The notes under the pieces were generated by a model. That model worked only from the letters and a program-made list of their open reading frames with translations. It had not been told where the DNA came from and ran no database searches. Shown here piece after piece: positions 9,111 to 19,899 of a stretch of 64,000 bases of DNA (its first letter is position 1; every line of letters starts with the position of its first letter). This stretch comes from Antilocapra americana (lineage: Eukaryota > Chordata > Mammalia > Artiodactyla > Antilocapridae), in NCBI GenBank assembly GCA_007570785.1, contig ML664159.1, positions 5,827,376 to 5,891,375 on the forward strand. The letters are read 5' to 3'. The translations under genes were made by a program, and so were the position numbers.

Positions 9111-10811
9111 CACTTTAGAATACAGAGAGCTAATTAAGGTAGGGAAGACCAGGTGAGTCTATTGTAGAGACGTTCAATTTCTTAAAACAAAATTGGGCCA
9201 CCGCCCCCCCATCTGACTAACACCAATTTATTTGTAAAACGTAGGTGTCACTTCCTTGACGCAACTGTTTCTGTCTATTACACACACACACACATACTCA
9301 CACTTAGGCTCCGAGGATTATCAGCTGCTTCCTGAATACAGAGTTTTCTCTGTTTCCTCTTTGAGGGTAGAGGCAAACCCCAGCCATCTTTGTAACGATA
9401 GCCCTCAACATAGAAGCAGGCAGAATCTCTCTTGAAGGGCAATGCTGACCACTGGGACCCGCCCTTTGAACGTTTTCACTAACAGGTGTGATGTTACTCT
9501 TCCTGATGCCTAACGCCCCTCCCCTTAGCTGTGGGAGGAGACCCTCGGCCTGACTTTCACTCAGGTTTAATCTCACTGCTTTCAAGCTTGAAACCCCCTA
9601 TCCAGCTGACTCTTCCTTAAGTCCCTCCGTTTCCAAGTTTTGAATCTATGATCCCAAAGACTTTCCTTCCACAGAATGTCATCTCTGCTGTCTCTGACAG
9701 ACAGCCCTCTGGCGGTTAATTCTTCGGCTGAAATTCATCCCTCTCCACCATGTTCTTACAGAAAATTACAGAGTTGTAACAGAGTTGTTCCTAGGAAGCA
9801 GCTAAACAGACAAGAGACTGCTTTCAGACCCACCATCCCTTTGCATTTAGCTGTAACCGATGCCTGATTTTCACCAATAGAGTGAAATAAGTATGATGTG
9901 TCTTAATTCCAAGCAAGGCTTTGAAGGAGGGACTTGCCATCTCCATGCTTTCTCTCTCCTTGCACCAGCCACAATCCCAAGGACCTAGAGGAAGGCAGAG
10001 CCACCATGTGGAAGGTGTTGGGCTTCCCGAGTCCACTGAACGAGAAGAGCTGCCTGTTGTAGGGTAGGGTTTGCCCCAGATGGTTGCAGAAGTAAGAAAC
10101 AGACTCTGACTACGCTGGAGCCACTGTGCTGCATAAAATCTCTTGGTCACCACAACTAGCATTACCATAGCTGATGCAAGTCCTTAACGAGGACAGCCAT
10201 AGTCCTTTACGAAAGATCTGGAACACAAACCAGGTCTCTGAAGACAAATTCCATTTTCTTAGTCGTCACGCCACACTGCCAGAGGCCCTGCTTCTTCCCT
10301 CTAGAAAATCTCTTCTAGGTCAGTGACTCACCCTTTTTCAGTTCATGGACCTCTTCAGTTTAGTTTAAATCCTGTCTCCCAGTCTATATTTTCCTTTAGC
10401 CACCAGGGCAGAAACCAGATCAAGTCAAACTAAGATTCATTATGAGCAAACCATCAGTTCATGCCAGAAAAAAGAACCTGGATTTTATTTTGACGTCAGA
10501 AACACAAATGTTTATCAAATGACTGCAGGAGACTACTTTGGCATCCTCTGGAAAAGCCGTGGGTGTCTGCAATCCTTAGCACCACGCTTCAACCATTACT
10601 ACCCCAGCTGAATCCTGGTGCTTAGAAATACAATTACCTTTTGCACTGACGTTCGTTTATTTTTTTCTAAATAGGATATGACATATTCATTATGAGATAG
10701 GTTGATGGGCAATGAGTTTTCCAGGATATTTTAATTGAGGCTTATAGTCAGTTGTTGGTATAAATTAGTATTATATTTAATAATTCACAAACTAATGGTC
10801 TGTCTCTCCGC
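9111..10811. other. Unassigned, relatively repeat-poor stretch
   Basis: It contains a short CA run at about 9280-9296. Otherwise it is mixed sequence with no recognised repeat and only short open frames lacking domain features. Undetected exons cannot be excluded, but no clear acceptor-frame-donor unit was seen. Confidence 0.3.
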
Positions 10812-10858
10812 TTAGTTGCTCAATCATGTCCGACTCTTTGCAACCCCCTAGCTGCGCA
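10812..10858 (-). mobile_element. BovA body fragment
   Basis: TTAGTTGCTCAATCATGTCC and CTCTTTGCAACCCC match the 3' part of Bov-tA/BovB in reverse. It stops after about 45 bases. Confidence 0.7.
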
Positions 10859-13160
10859 GAATGAAAAGTCTCCCTCCTCAGAAATAGTTCTTTCATTTCG
10901 TATCTTTGGTAGGAAATGACTTACCAGGACTAATTAATTAGTGTAAGTAATGCTTTGCCATAGCATCCTTCTCTCTGAACATCCCTCTGTTCAAGAACAA
11001 TGCTCTGTCTGTGTTCATAACATGGCCCTTGTTATTAAAACTATGGAATCCACTGCTCTGCACACTGTATTAAGAGCACAAGGTAGAAAAGCAGTACTAA
11101 CGATAAAACAGACTTTATTTTCACCCACCAGACTAGGCATTCAAACTTTCTCAGTGATTATTTACTACCAGAGTCTTTTTTCTTTTATATTCAATCAATA
11201 CCTTATTTGCTTTCTGGCTTTGCAGAAAATAGTGGCATGTATCCCGATTCTGGTAAAGCATAGACAGGGCTGCAAGTGAGTTCTTTAATTTTCTGCCTCA
11301 TAAAGTTACTTCCTTCCAGATGTCTGTTAGTTCTCAGTAGAAATCACAGTCACCTTGTGAGGGGGCTTTTTAGGTCACAGAGCATCCCCCATGTATTAGG
11401 AATGACATTTGAAAGACAACTGGGGGTCACTTGAGTCGCAATTCAGATGTGAGAGTTCAAGGTGTAGACTCTCACAGGCAACAGGGAGAGAGGACTTTAC
11501 TATTGATCACAAAGCATCTGTTTCCTCTTTCCAGTAATGTGAAGGACTCCTGTCCCTGCTGCTTAAGAAGGCAGATTTTAAGATGTGTCTTTGCCTCAGA
11601 GGCAAATCAGATTGAGAGCGGGAAGCCAGGCAACTCTGTCGGCTAAGTAATTTTTTAAGGGAAGTAATAAATGCCTCAGGAAGAATAATTCCGTGTGGGG
11701 ACATTTCATATGGGACAAATAAATCCGACTCCCTGCAGTTCTGGCTAAACTAAGAGTGGGAGGAAAACAGAACACGAGTCTTTTTGGAGTTCCCAAACAG
11801 TCTCACCACACTGCAAGCGTGGGGTGCTGGGTCTTCAGAGAGACAGCAGCTTTCACTTCCAGGGCCCAGAGCAGGAAAGGTGAACGTGAGGACAGACGGT
11901 GGAAATGCCACAGGGAGCAGCCCAGGGAACAAGGCAGTGTCTGCAGACCCCCGTGCCTCTGCTGCAGCCTTCCCACAACAAAACTGTGGTGCTGGAACGT
12001 TTGCCTGGCAGCGTCCTGTGGGTGTTTCCTCTCTGAGTCAGAATTAAAGAACTACCTGGTGTGCCTTTCAGGAGACCCGCAGTGTCTCTTAAGGACAGTC
12101 TTCAGTCTCCAGTGGGACTCGGTTAAGCTTAGAGCCAGGCCCTCCGGTAGGAGTTCTGAGGCCTAGAAGGAGTTTGCCAATTTAGCAAAAGCAGCCTTGA
12201 AGGAACTGAATTGCTGAGGTTTTCTGAGTTCTGTAGGCAATATGTAAACAGTTAAAACCTCATTTGCGTTTCCTCTACTTTCCAAGCTGATCTGAGGGCT
12301 TCTTCCCTCACAAACATTAGGCAAGATTGTATTTCTAAGAGTCACTCTGGGAATACAAATTAATAGGCTTTAAAAAGAAGGGGTCAATCCAACAGTAAAA
12401 TAATAAAACATAATAGTTTGAGATAGTCTATATTCCCCTTTTGACCACACTTGAAATTTGATGTTCATTTGCCCCTTTCAAGTCTTATTTTCTCTATCTC
12501 TTGTTTCCATTATAATCAGCCTAGTCCCCTGATTTGCATAACTGGTGTGCCAATATAATACTAACAATGCCCTCCTCAACTCACTGAACTAAAAAGTCTC
12601 AGTGCCCACTTCCTCTTTGCAAAAGTACACATATGTGTATCACTTCCCAAATTATATTCATCAAGAATTTTGGACTATAAAGTCATCCAAAAGTTGTTTT
12701 CATCTGAGGCAGTTAACTGCTCCTTTAAAGCATTGAAGTTGTTTTGATTTCATATCTTAAGAGTCTCTATACACCAGTTGGGGTCAAATATACTCTCATC
12801 CTCAGAACTTTGAATTTCAAAGAAAGCAGGAAGTTCTCATACAAATTACTTTCATTTCAGGTGTTTGCATGGATTTTCCTCTACCACTAGTTAATTGGGC
12901 AAGCAGCATTGCTCTTACATCACACAAGAAAATGAAAGCCCAATCTTAGGGCCATTTCAGATTTCTGAGACAAGTACTTATGGCCATTCCCAACTCAAAG
13001 TTACTCAGGCTTCTTGGCTCAAGATGAAAGCCTTTTCATTGGGAATTTCCTTGGCTTCACTTTCCAGGCCAGTCGTACAAACCATCCAAAGCATGGACCA
13101 GTCTCACGACACTCCAAGTGGAGGTGCCAGGTCTTTAGGAAAACAATAGCTTTACCATTT
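10859..13160. other. Unassigned sequence with two similar short segments
   Basis: Largely unrecognised. Segments 11798-11855 and 13099-13154 resemble each other (both begin CAGTCTCAC and share GGTCTT and AGCTTT in order), so they may be pieces of one interspersed family. Open frames of 60-136 codons lack recognisable domains. Confidence 0.3.
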
Positions 13161-13616
13161 AGTCAAATGGTCTGTATAGTCAAAGCTATGGTTTTTTCTA
13201 GTTGTCATGTACAGATGTGAGAGTTGGTCTGTAAAGAAGGCTGACTGCTCAAGAATGGATGCTTTCAAACTGTGGTGCTGGCGAAGCCTCTTGAGAGTCC
13301 TTTGGACAGCAAGGTAATCAAACCAGTCAATCTAAAGGGAAATCAACCCTGAATATTCATTGAAAGGACTATTGTTGAAGCTCCAATACTTTGGCCACCT
13401 GATGCAAAGAGCCAGCTCATTGGAAAAACCCTGATGCTGGGGAAGATTGCAGGCAGAAGGACAATGGGGTGGCAGAGGATGAGGTGGTTAGATAGTATCA
13501 TCGGCTCAATGGACATGAATTTGAGCAAACTCTGAGAGAGAGTGGAGGACAGAGGAGCCTGTGTGCTAAAGTCCATGGAGCTGCAAAGAGTTGAACTCGA
13601 CTTAGCGATTGAACAA
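13161..13616 (+). mobile_element. BovB LINE 3' end
   Basis: It starts in the reverse-transcriptase C-terminal region (TAGTCAAAGCTATGG, GAGAGTTGGTCTGTAAAGAAGG). It runs to the 3' end (AAGAGTTGAACTCGAC..GATTGAACAAC). It is 5' truncated with several substitutions and small deletions. Confidence 0.85.
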
Positions 13617-13715
13617 CAGAACTTTACTTTCCAAGTTCCGAAGCCCACCTATGACAAATTAGTTAAGAATTTGGGATGGTATAACTCTTAAGTTACTTTA
13701 TTACCCTTGTGAACT

Positions 13716-13840
13716 GAAAGTTACTCAGTCATGTCCAACGCTTTGCAACCCCATGGACTATACAATCCATGGAATTCTCCAGGCCAGAATATTGGAGTGG
13801 GTAACTGTTCCCTTCTACAGGGGATCTTCCAATCCCTGTA
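13716..13840 (-). mobile_element. Truncated Bov-tA SINE
   Basis: The BovA body in reverse (ACTCAGTCATGTCC, CTTTGCAACCCCATGGAC, CCAGAATATTGGAGTGGG) stops within GGGGATCTTCC. The tRNA head is missing. Confidence 0.8.
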
Positions 13841-13939
13841 AGTTGCTTCAAATTCTTTTGTGGAACCGAAAAAGTATCATAACCAAATTAATATCTTTAT
13901 ATTTAATTATATCTCTGTCTATATATTCTAATCTATATA

Positions 13940-14140
13940 TTTCCTGGTGGCTCATATAGTAAAGAATCTGCTTGCAATGCAGGAGACCTAGGTTTAATCC
14001 CTGGGTTGTGACAATCTCCTGGAAAAGGGAATGGCTATCCACTCCAGTATTCTTGCCTGGAGAATTCCATGGAGAGAGGAACCTAGTGGGCTAGAGTCCA
14101 TGGATTGCAAAAAGTTGGACATGACTGAGCAGCAAACACA
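13940..14140 (+). mobile_element. Bov-tA SINE
   Basis: Head TTTCCTGGTGGCTCATATAG and the CAATGCAGGAGACC motif. The BovA body ends TTGGACATGACTGAGCAGC. Confidence 0.9.
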
Positions 14141-14710
14141 TATATTTATCTCTCCATATTTATTTAGCTTTCTCTGACTACCAAAACCTGGAAACTCCTC
14201 CTAGTGGCAGAATCTCCAGGTAGCTACCAAAGATGGAAATCTTTGTTTTAGAAGATCAAGTCAATAAGAACCAGTCTTGAGGTCAACTTTACCTGCATCC
14301 CACATCTCCTTAGTCCCTCCTCTCATCATATTCCCAGGATCCTATAGTAATCAGATTCTGCTCCTGCGGTCAGTGGTTATTAACAACTAAGGCCTTTGTA
14401 TTCTCAGTGCCTGTCACCATTCTTCTGGCTTTTTGGGGGATCTCTTTGCCGATTCTATGTGGTTCTACAGATGCTGTTAACACTTGCTGCCAGCTTCCTC
14501 TACCACCAACGTGACCTAGGCAGGTAAACCCAAAGGAATACCCATTCTGCCACCCTCCATGGGCTCACTAATGGGCATGTGACCCCAGCAGCACCAATCA
14601 AGCTTCCCTGGAATTGATATACAAATACTGAACTTTCTCAACTGAGAAAATAAGAGCCTCTTGTATATACCATGTGGAGAGAGAGCTTGCATCAAAAGCT
14701 AAGGATAGAG
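14141..14710. other. Unassigned sequence
   Basis: Mixed-composition sequence without a recognised repeat, open frame of note or RNA gene. Confidence 0.3.
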
Positions 14711-14872
14711 GACTTCCCTGGTGGTCCAGTGGCTAAGACTTCATGCTCCTAATGCAGGGGGCCTGGGTTTGATCCCCAGTCAGGGAACTAAATACCATGT
14801 GCTGCAACTAAAGGTCCTGCATGTTGCAAATAAGACCTGGCACAGCCAAATAAATAAATTAATTTTTTTAAA
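14711..14872 (+). mobile_element. CHR-type SINE
   Basis: GGACTTCCCTGGTGGTCCAG head, CTAATGCAGGGGGCCTGGG, and a longer body ending CTGGCACAGCCAAATAAATAA followed by a T/A-rich tail. Confidence 0.87.
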
Positions 14873-16024
14873 AAGAAAGAAGAATCTAAGAAGAGCAGCA
14901 GAGTCAAGCAGTGGTGGAGGAGAAAGAGAAAACCTTGATGACATCCTATGAGTTTGGATTTAGCCTGAAGCCAGATCCACCCTTGGACATTTTGTTATAG
15001 CAGCCCATAATATCCCATTTTACTTATACTAGTTGAGTCCGATTTCTGTCAAGATTGAAGGAGTCCTGACTGTGCTTTTGTCTCTGATCTTGTGGCCTTG
15101 TTCCTATCATCTCAACCCATCCTCCACATGGCTAAGTGATCTTTTAATGTTTCTAACAAACATCTGATTTTAACATGTGCTCAGTGTCTTAAAATCTTAA
15201 AACCCATAGTATAAAATAGAAACTCTCTGCATGATGGTCAAGGTTTTTTATTCAGTTAACTGAATAGGTGTTAACAGTGACAACACTCAGAACCCGAGTC
15301 AATGTTCTCTGAGCTAAAATACATGTGGGAAGAAAGTTTAGTCGTGTTGGATTTCCTGTTGTGTAGTTTGTGATTTCTCTTACTGCCCATTAGAGTCAAA
15401 CCTCGGGCTGAGCCCTGAAATAGAGTTAGGTCCCTTCTTGCTAACCCTGTGATGCAGTGATGCAAAAACTACCCCTTAATGATGTTAGATTTCTTTTGTA
15501 AAGTTCCAACCGCTGAATCTAAACCAGGGGAAATGGGAGGCCGCAGTAAAGTCAAGGTAGTAATAAGGATACCTTTCATTTATGCTTTCTGGGGAACTAA
15601 CAGTATCCTGTTAACCTGAAAAAAGTTATTGAAACTTCCCAGAGTTGTCCAACTTGCCCTCAGGAAATAATCTGGACCTTTCGCATTAGTTCATTATCTC
15701 ATATGATCTCAGCACATTCCTGAGAATAAGGGAAAGCAAGCAGGTGTGCTTTTTCTTTTTCAGAAAGAGAAATGGACACAGAGGGATTAAGAGGGGATTT
15801 TCCAAAAGCTGATAGTAACTGTGCAGCCAGGATTAGAATGTCACACTTACAGTATTAGCCCGGGGGTCTTCAAACTTAGTTGCTCACATAGTCCTTAAGT
15901 GACTAAAAATGGTTAAAACCCTACCCTTCTCATACATTTATAAGGTGAATTCAAAATTTGTCCATCATATATTTAAGGAATTGCAAAAAATATCATTTCC
16001 AGAACTTTCTAAATATAAACATTT
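14873..16024. other. Unassigned sequence, possible old LINE fragment
   Basis: Around 15080-15230 there is diverged L2-like text (CTGATCTTGTGGCC, GTGATCTTTTAATG). The remainder is unrecognised. Confidence 0.25.
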
Positions 16025-16039
16025 AAAAATATATCTGCT

Positions 16040-16215
16040 AGGGAATTCAAACAGGGGCTCCATGACAACCTAGAGAAGTGGGATGGGATGGGAGGTGGGA
16101 GGGAGATTCAAGAGGGAGAGGACATGTATATACCTATGACTGATTCATGTTGGTGTATAGCAGAAATCAACACAGTAGTGTAAAGCAATCAGCCTTCAAT
16201 TAAAAATAAATAAAT
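16040..16215 (+). mobile_element. 5'-truncated bovine-type L1 3' UTR insertion
   Basis: GGGATGGGAGGTGGGAGGGAG, ACATGTATATACCTATGAC, TGATTCATGTTGGTGTATAG and CAATTAAAAATAAATAAAT form the bovine L1 3' end. The copy is flanked by AAAAATATATCTGCT (16025-16039) and a near-identical AAAAATATATATCTGCT (ending 16233), a TSD. Only about 175 bases were copied. Confidence 0.85.
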
Positions 16216-16346
16216 AAAAAATATATATCTGCTATACCCAATAGAATGCATCTTTTATATGCATCCAATATAATTTAAATATCAAGTCAATTTGACTATC
16301 ATATCCATTTTTAAAAAGATAAATGAGTAAGTTATGCTTTATTGTT

Positions 16347-16657
16347 TTTAAATTTTTTTTTTATTTGTTGGCTGTGCTGGGTCTTTGTTGCTGCACTCGG
16401 GCTTCCTCTAGTTGTAGTGAGAAGGGCCGACTCTGCGTTGCAGTGTGTGAGCTTCTCCGTGTGGTGACTTCTCTAGTTGCAGAGCACAGGCACTAGGTGT
16501 TCAGGTTTCAGGAGTTGCAGCGTGTGGGCTGGCTCAGTCGTTGTGGTGCACACACTTAGTTGCTCTGCCGAATGTGAAACCTTCCCAGACCAGGGATCGA
16601 ACCAGTGTCCCTTGCATTGCAAGGTGGATTCTTAACCATTGGACCACCAGAGAAGCC
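16347..16657 (-). mobile_element. CHR-2-type SINE, nearly full length
   Basis: A reverse copy. It starts with a T-rich tail and continues TTGTTGGCTGTGCTGGGTC. The long tRNA-unrelated body includes AGTTGCAGAGCACAGGC. The head complement ends it (CATTGGACCACCAGAGAAGCC). Confidence 0.87.
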
Positions 16658-17657
16658 AGCCCCTTATTTATTCTCGAACTTATATTCCATTATAATTCCT
16701 CTTAAAATTTAGTACCAACATATTTTTAGGTTTTTTAAAATGTTTTATTGACATTTAAACATTTTTAAATGTTTTATTTATCACCCTATCATACTTCTTC
16801 ATACATAAATATCAATTTAAGTTTTTAAGTTTCCTGTGCTCATAAAGTTTTAAGTAACAAAATTCTTCTATATTTGTTACTATTACAGTTACTATTATTA
16901 ATCAATTGATCAAAGCAACAAAAAGTCTATTATAAACTTTGATGAACAATTATAGACTAAAAAGAGAAATTGTACTGGAAATGCACATTTTATTGAGAGG
17001 GTCTTTTCCAATTAATTCATGTATCTACTAATAATCATTACTTATTGATAGAATGAGACAGAGTTCTCCAACATTTCTATTCCCATTATTTGTATTTAAG
17101 GATGTAAACCTTGAAAAAAAACTATTCATAATCAAGTAGGTAGGAGTGGAAGGAGTCTTGTATGTCAATCAATTCTTTGAGTTCCCTTTGAATTATATGC
17201 CAAAAACATGCTGTGATCTATCATCAAAAATTACTTTTAGTGATCTTTCAGATGACAACTCCATTAGTTCTTGAATTTCGTTAACAGCAAAGTACAGGAA
17301 ACCCCTTGACTTGCAACAATTTACTAGCCAGTGATTAGAGCTATATACTGCTTCATACTTGTTCCTATATTGCCCAGGTTTCTTCACAGGCGATTTTTCA
17401 CCACAGGGGGGAATGTGTCTCAGTGAGACTGGCGAGAAAAGCCATTCATTTTTTAAGTAAGAGAAGAAGGATTGGAAAAAGGAATATGGAAAAGAAACCA
17501 GCAGGACAACTTTCTTGGTGCCTTCTCAGGCAGATCAGATTTGAGAAATGACTCATAGGGAAGTTGAGGATCTAGAAATTGGTTCCCTAAAGCGATCCAT
17601 GCCCAGCCATCTCTTGGAAAGTCTTTGTAACATCTTTTGGCATAAGCATACTGCAAT
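16658..17657. other. Unassigned AT-rich sequence
   Basis: Very AT-rich up to about 17100, then mixed. There is no recognised repeat and only short open frames. Confidence 0.3.
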
Positions 17658-17671
17658 TTGAAGACCAATGT

Positions 17672-17890
17672 GCATGCATGCTAAGTCACTTCAGTTGTGT
17701 CCAACTCTGCCACTTTATGGACTGTGGCTCACCAGGCTCCTCTGTCCATGGGATTCTCCAGACAAGAGTGCTGGAGTGGGTTGCCACTTCCTCCTCCAGA
17801 GGATCTTCCTTATCCAGGGACGGAACCCATGTCTCCTTCGGCTCCTGCATTGCAGGGGGATTCTTTACTGCTGAGCCACCGGGGAAGTCC
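17672..17890 (-). mobile_element. Bov-tA SINE with TSD
   Basis: Complete reverse copy from GCATGCATGCTAAGTCACTTC to GAGCCACCGGGGAAGTCC. It is flanked by TTGAAGACCAATGT (17658-17671) and TTGAAGACCACTGT (17891-17904), a 14-base TSD with one mismatch. Confidence 0.95.
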
Positions 17891-17904
17891 TTGAAGACCA
17901 CTGT

Positions 17905-18440
17905 ATTAGCTCATTCTTCTACCACTTTTAAATATATCCTTCAAATTTGTGCCCCATCCTTGTATGTCAGTCATCAACAATATGTTGGACATTTTTCCAA
18001 TTATTGGGCCTACAACAACCAAAAAAGACAAAATGCCTGCCTTTCACACTAGTGGTGGAGACAGTCAATAAATTATCAGAATCTGACTCTGTTTCACACT
18101 GAGTGTGACATGGCATGGACATGGCAGTCAGAAATGGTAAGCTCACGCTATTGCTGATCCTCAAACACTGCTCTCTTGTCTCCCCTGTAACCTACAAGGG
18201 CAGAGGGTACTGGACCTTCATCCTAAATTTCCCCTGCACCAGGCGGAGTACCAGGTACGTAACAGGCTCTCCATACAATTTCACTAATTGAGTGAAATTG
18301 CAAGTCAAAGAAATTGTATTTATCTTTCCAAAATGTCTGACACAATTGTCCTTTAAAGGGGAAATACTGTAGAACCATTCATAAAATCAAAGCCTTTTTA
18401 GATCCAGAAGAAAACTCAGTAACCACCTGATTCCTTTCTC
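17905..18440. other. Unassigned sequence
   Basis: A possible L2-like remnant lies around 18185-18275 (AAGGGCAGAGGGTACTGG..GTACCAGGTACG). The rest is unrecognised. Confidence 0.3.
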
Positions 18441-18460
18441 TTATTTTTTTAAATAAACTG

Positions 18461-18466
18461 TTTATT
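18461..18466 (-). terminator. Inherited poly(A) signal of the RPSA retrocopy
   Basis: TTTATT on the + strand is AATAAA on the minus strand, sitting in the RPSA 3' UTR context just before the A-rich tail. It is a retained mRNA feature and is not evidence of transcription here. Confidence 0.7.
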
Positions 18467-18650
18467 TTCCATCAACCCTAAATAGGGTTTACATTTTCTG
18501 TTAAAGAGTATGTGAAGGAGTCGTGTAAGACCACTGTGGTTATTCCTCCCAGGTCAGTGGCCTGAGCCGCAGCAGCTGCAGACCAGCCTTCAGAGGCAGG
18601 CGGGGTGCCATGGTCCTCCAGGATCAGCTCCTAGAAGGCGCCGAGGCCAC

Positions 18651-18785
18651 CTGTGCCCGCAGACCCTGTGCCCACAGACCCTGTGCCCGCAGACCCTGTG
18701 CCCACAGGCCCTGTGCCTGCAGACCCTGTGCCCGCAGACCCTGTGCCCGCAGGCCCTGTGCCCGCAGACCCTGTGCCCACAGACT
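18651..18785. repeat. 15-bp minisatellite, nine units, inside the RPSA pseudogene
   Basis: Unit CTGTGCCCGCAGACC with variants (CCCAC, CCTGC, AGGCC) repeats exactly every 15 bases for nine units. The period is a multiple of three, so all frames stay open across it, which explains the Cys/Ala/Pro- and Gly/Thr-rich open frames on both strands. It replaces part of the acidic tail of the RPSA copy. GC-rich, with one CpG in many units. Confidence 0.97.
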
Positions 18786-19364
18786 CGTCTGCAACTTGGG
18801 GTTTAGTAGCAATAAATTCGGGACCTGGAGTGATACATGCACCCTGAAATTCCTCCTGAGTCTCAGCCTTTTCACAGCTGCCCGCTCTTCCTTTTTAGTC
18901 TCATCAGGATCCCTGTAGAAGCGGAGACAGCACTTGACCTCCCAGGAGTGTGCACCCGAGCCAGAGCAGCACAGGCGCAGGACCCCCGGGCCAGCATGGC
19001 CGCATCAGACCCAGGGAGCGCCCCTCCTGCTACAGGGGTGACAGTGTCCACACAGCACAGGGGAGAGTCTGTGTGACCTTGAGTGACAGGAGGTGGGTTA
19101 CAGTAAGACACCTCTGTGAGACGGGTGGCCACCTCTAGGGTCTGTAACCACAGAAGACAGGGCAGAAGCTTCCTACTCTGTAAGTCAGTGATGCTTACAC
19201 GAGTGGATGAAGTGCCCCGCAATGGGAGCCGCTCCCATGGCAGGAGCAAACTTCAGCACAGCTTGGCTGACTGGCCAGCATTCCTGGAGCAGAAGACACT
19301 GGCATCAGCATCAGCATCAGCAATGGCACGAGTTTTTCCCAGGTCCACTTCAGATTAATGAGGT

Positions 19365-19436
19365 AGTTCGGTTCAGTTCAGTTCAATCACTCAGACATAT
19401 TGACTTTGCAACCCCATGGACTGCAGCACGCCAGGT
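19365..19436 (-). mobile_element. BovA/BovB 3' fragment inserted in the RPSA pseudogene
   Basis: GTTCAGTTCAGTTCAATCAC followed by TTGCAACCCCATGGACTGCAG is the reverse complement of the BovB/Bov-A 3' end with its ACTGA-type tail. It is flanked by TAATGAGGT (19356-19364) and TAATGAGGC (19437-19445), a TSD in RPSA coding sequence, so it inserted after the retrocopy was made. Confidence 0.85.
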
Positions 19437-19682
19437 AATGAGGCAATGCCATCACTTTTCCTTTTGTAGATGTGCTGTTCCATTTGGAAGTCAGGGTTAG
19501 TGCCCCTAAGGGGGTTCCTCTGTGAGGGATTTGAGGACATCTTCCTCCTTCATTTGTAGGACATCAAGGGCTCCAGATATTGTGAAATTCTCCCTTTAAG
19601 TTACAAGCGGGAGCCCAGAACATGCCACCATATGGACCCCTCTCTGGCTAGTGTGGAAAGAACATTTTGCTTTTTCTTGAAG

Positions 19683-19745
19683 AAGAAAATTTAAGCCTAG
19701 GAAGGTAAAGCAATTTGTCAAGGTCATGAATCCAGTCTGACAGAT
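19683..19745 (-). mobile_element. MIR-like relic
   Basis: AAGGTAAAGCAATTTGTCAAGGTCATGA resembles the reverse strand of the MIR conserved core. Short and diverged. Confidence 0.4.
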
Positions 19746-19899
19746 GTTATATTTGCGACCAGTGGAAAAATCTCTGGATACCTTCAATTCAGGTAAAACC
19801 TGCATCCACTTTCCTTTAACATTGTCCCAATTTGATAGTTGCCACTGAGAAATGTCCCTGCCCTGTACCCCTGTAACTTCCCAACAAAGTCTTAGCATC

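Larger units (their letters stand above)
18441..19590 (-). pseudogene. RPSA: Processed RPSA pseudogene, full length, with nested SINE and minisatellite
   Basis: On the minus strand the whole RPSA (40S ribosomal protein SA / 37-67 kDa laminin receptor) message can be followed without introns. A degenerate start (ATA at 19577-19579) leads into an N-terminal stretch with GALDVLQMKEEDVLK. Then come DFQMEQ and YKRKSDGI, the segment before TWEKL, SRNAGQ, APIAGHF, VVTDPR, HTDSPL and RDPDE. After a frameshift the C-terminal region has EEFQG and PEFIAT, and the last codons around 18525 have lost the stop (TGG TCT TAC). The 3' UTR with GATGGAAAATAAAC and an A-rich tail (complement of 18441-18453) marks reverse transcription of a polyadenylated mRNA. 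Frameshifts and stops are spread through the copy, so it is not translated. It is interrupted at 19365-19436 by a SINE fragment and expanded at 18651-18785 by a 15-bp minisatellite. The parental protein builds the small ribosomal subunit. Confidence 0.92.

Noticed and set aside
18610..18918. Cys-Arg-Arg-Pro-rich open frame, looking like a repetitive secreted or toxin-like protein
   Set aside because: It is the minisatellite read antisense to an RPSA pseudogene; the frame is open because the unit is 15 bases.
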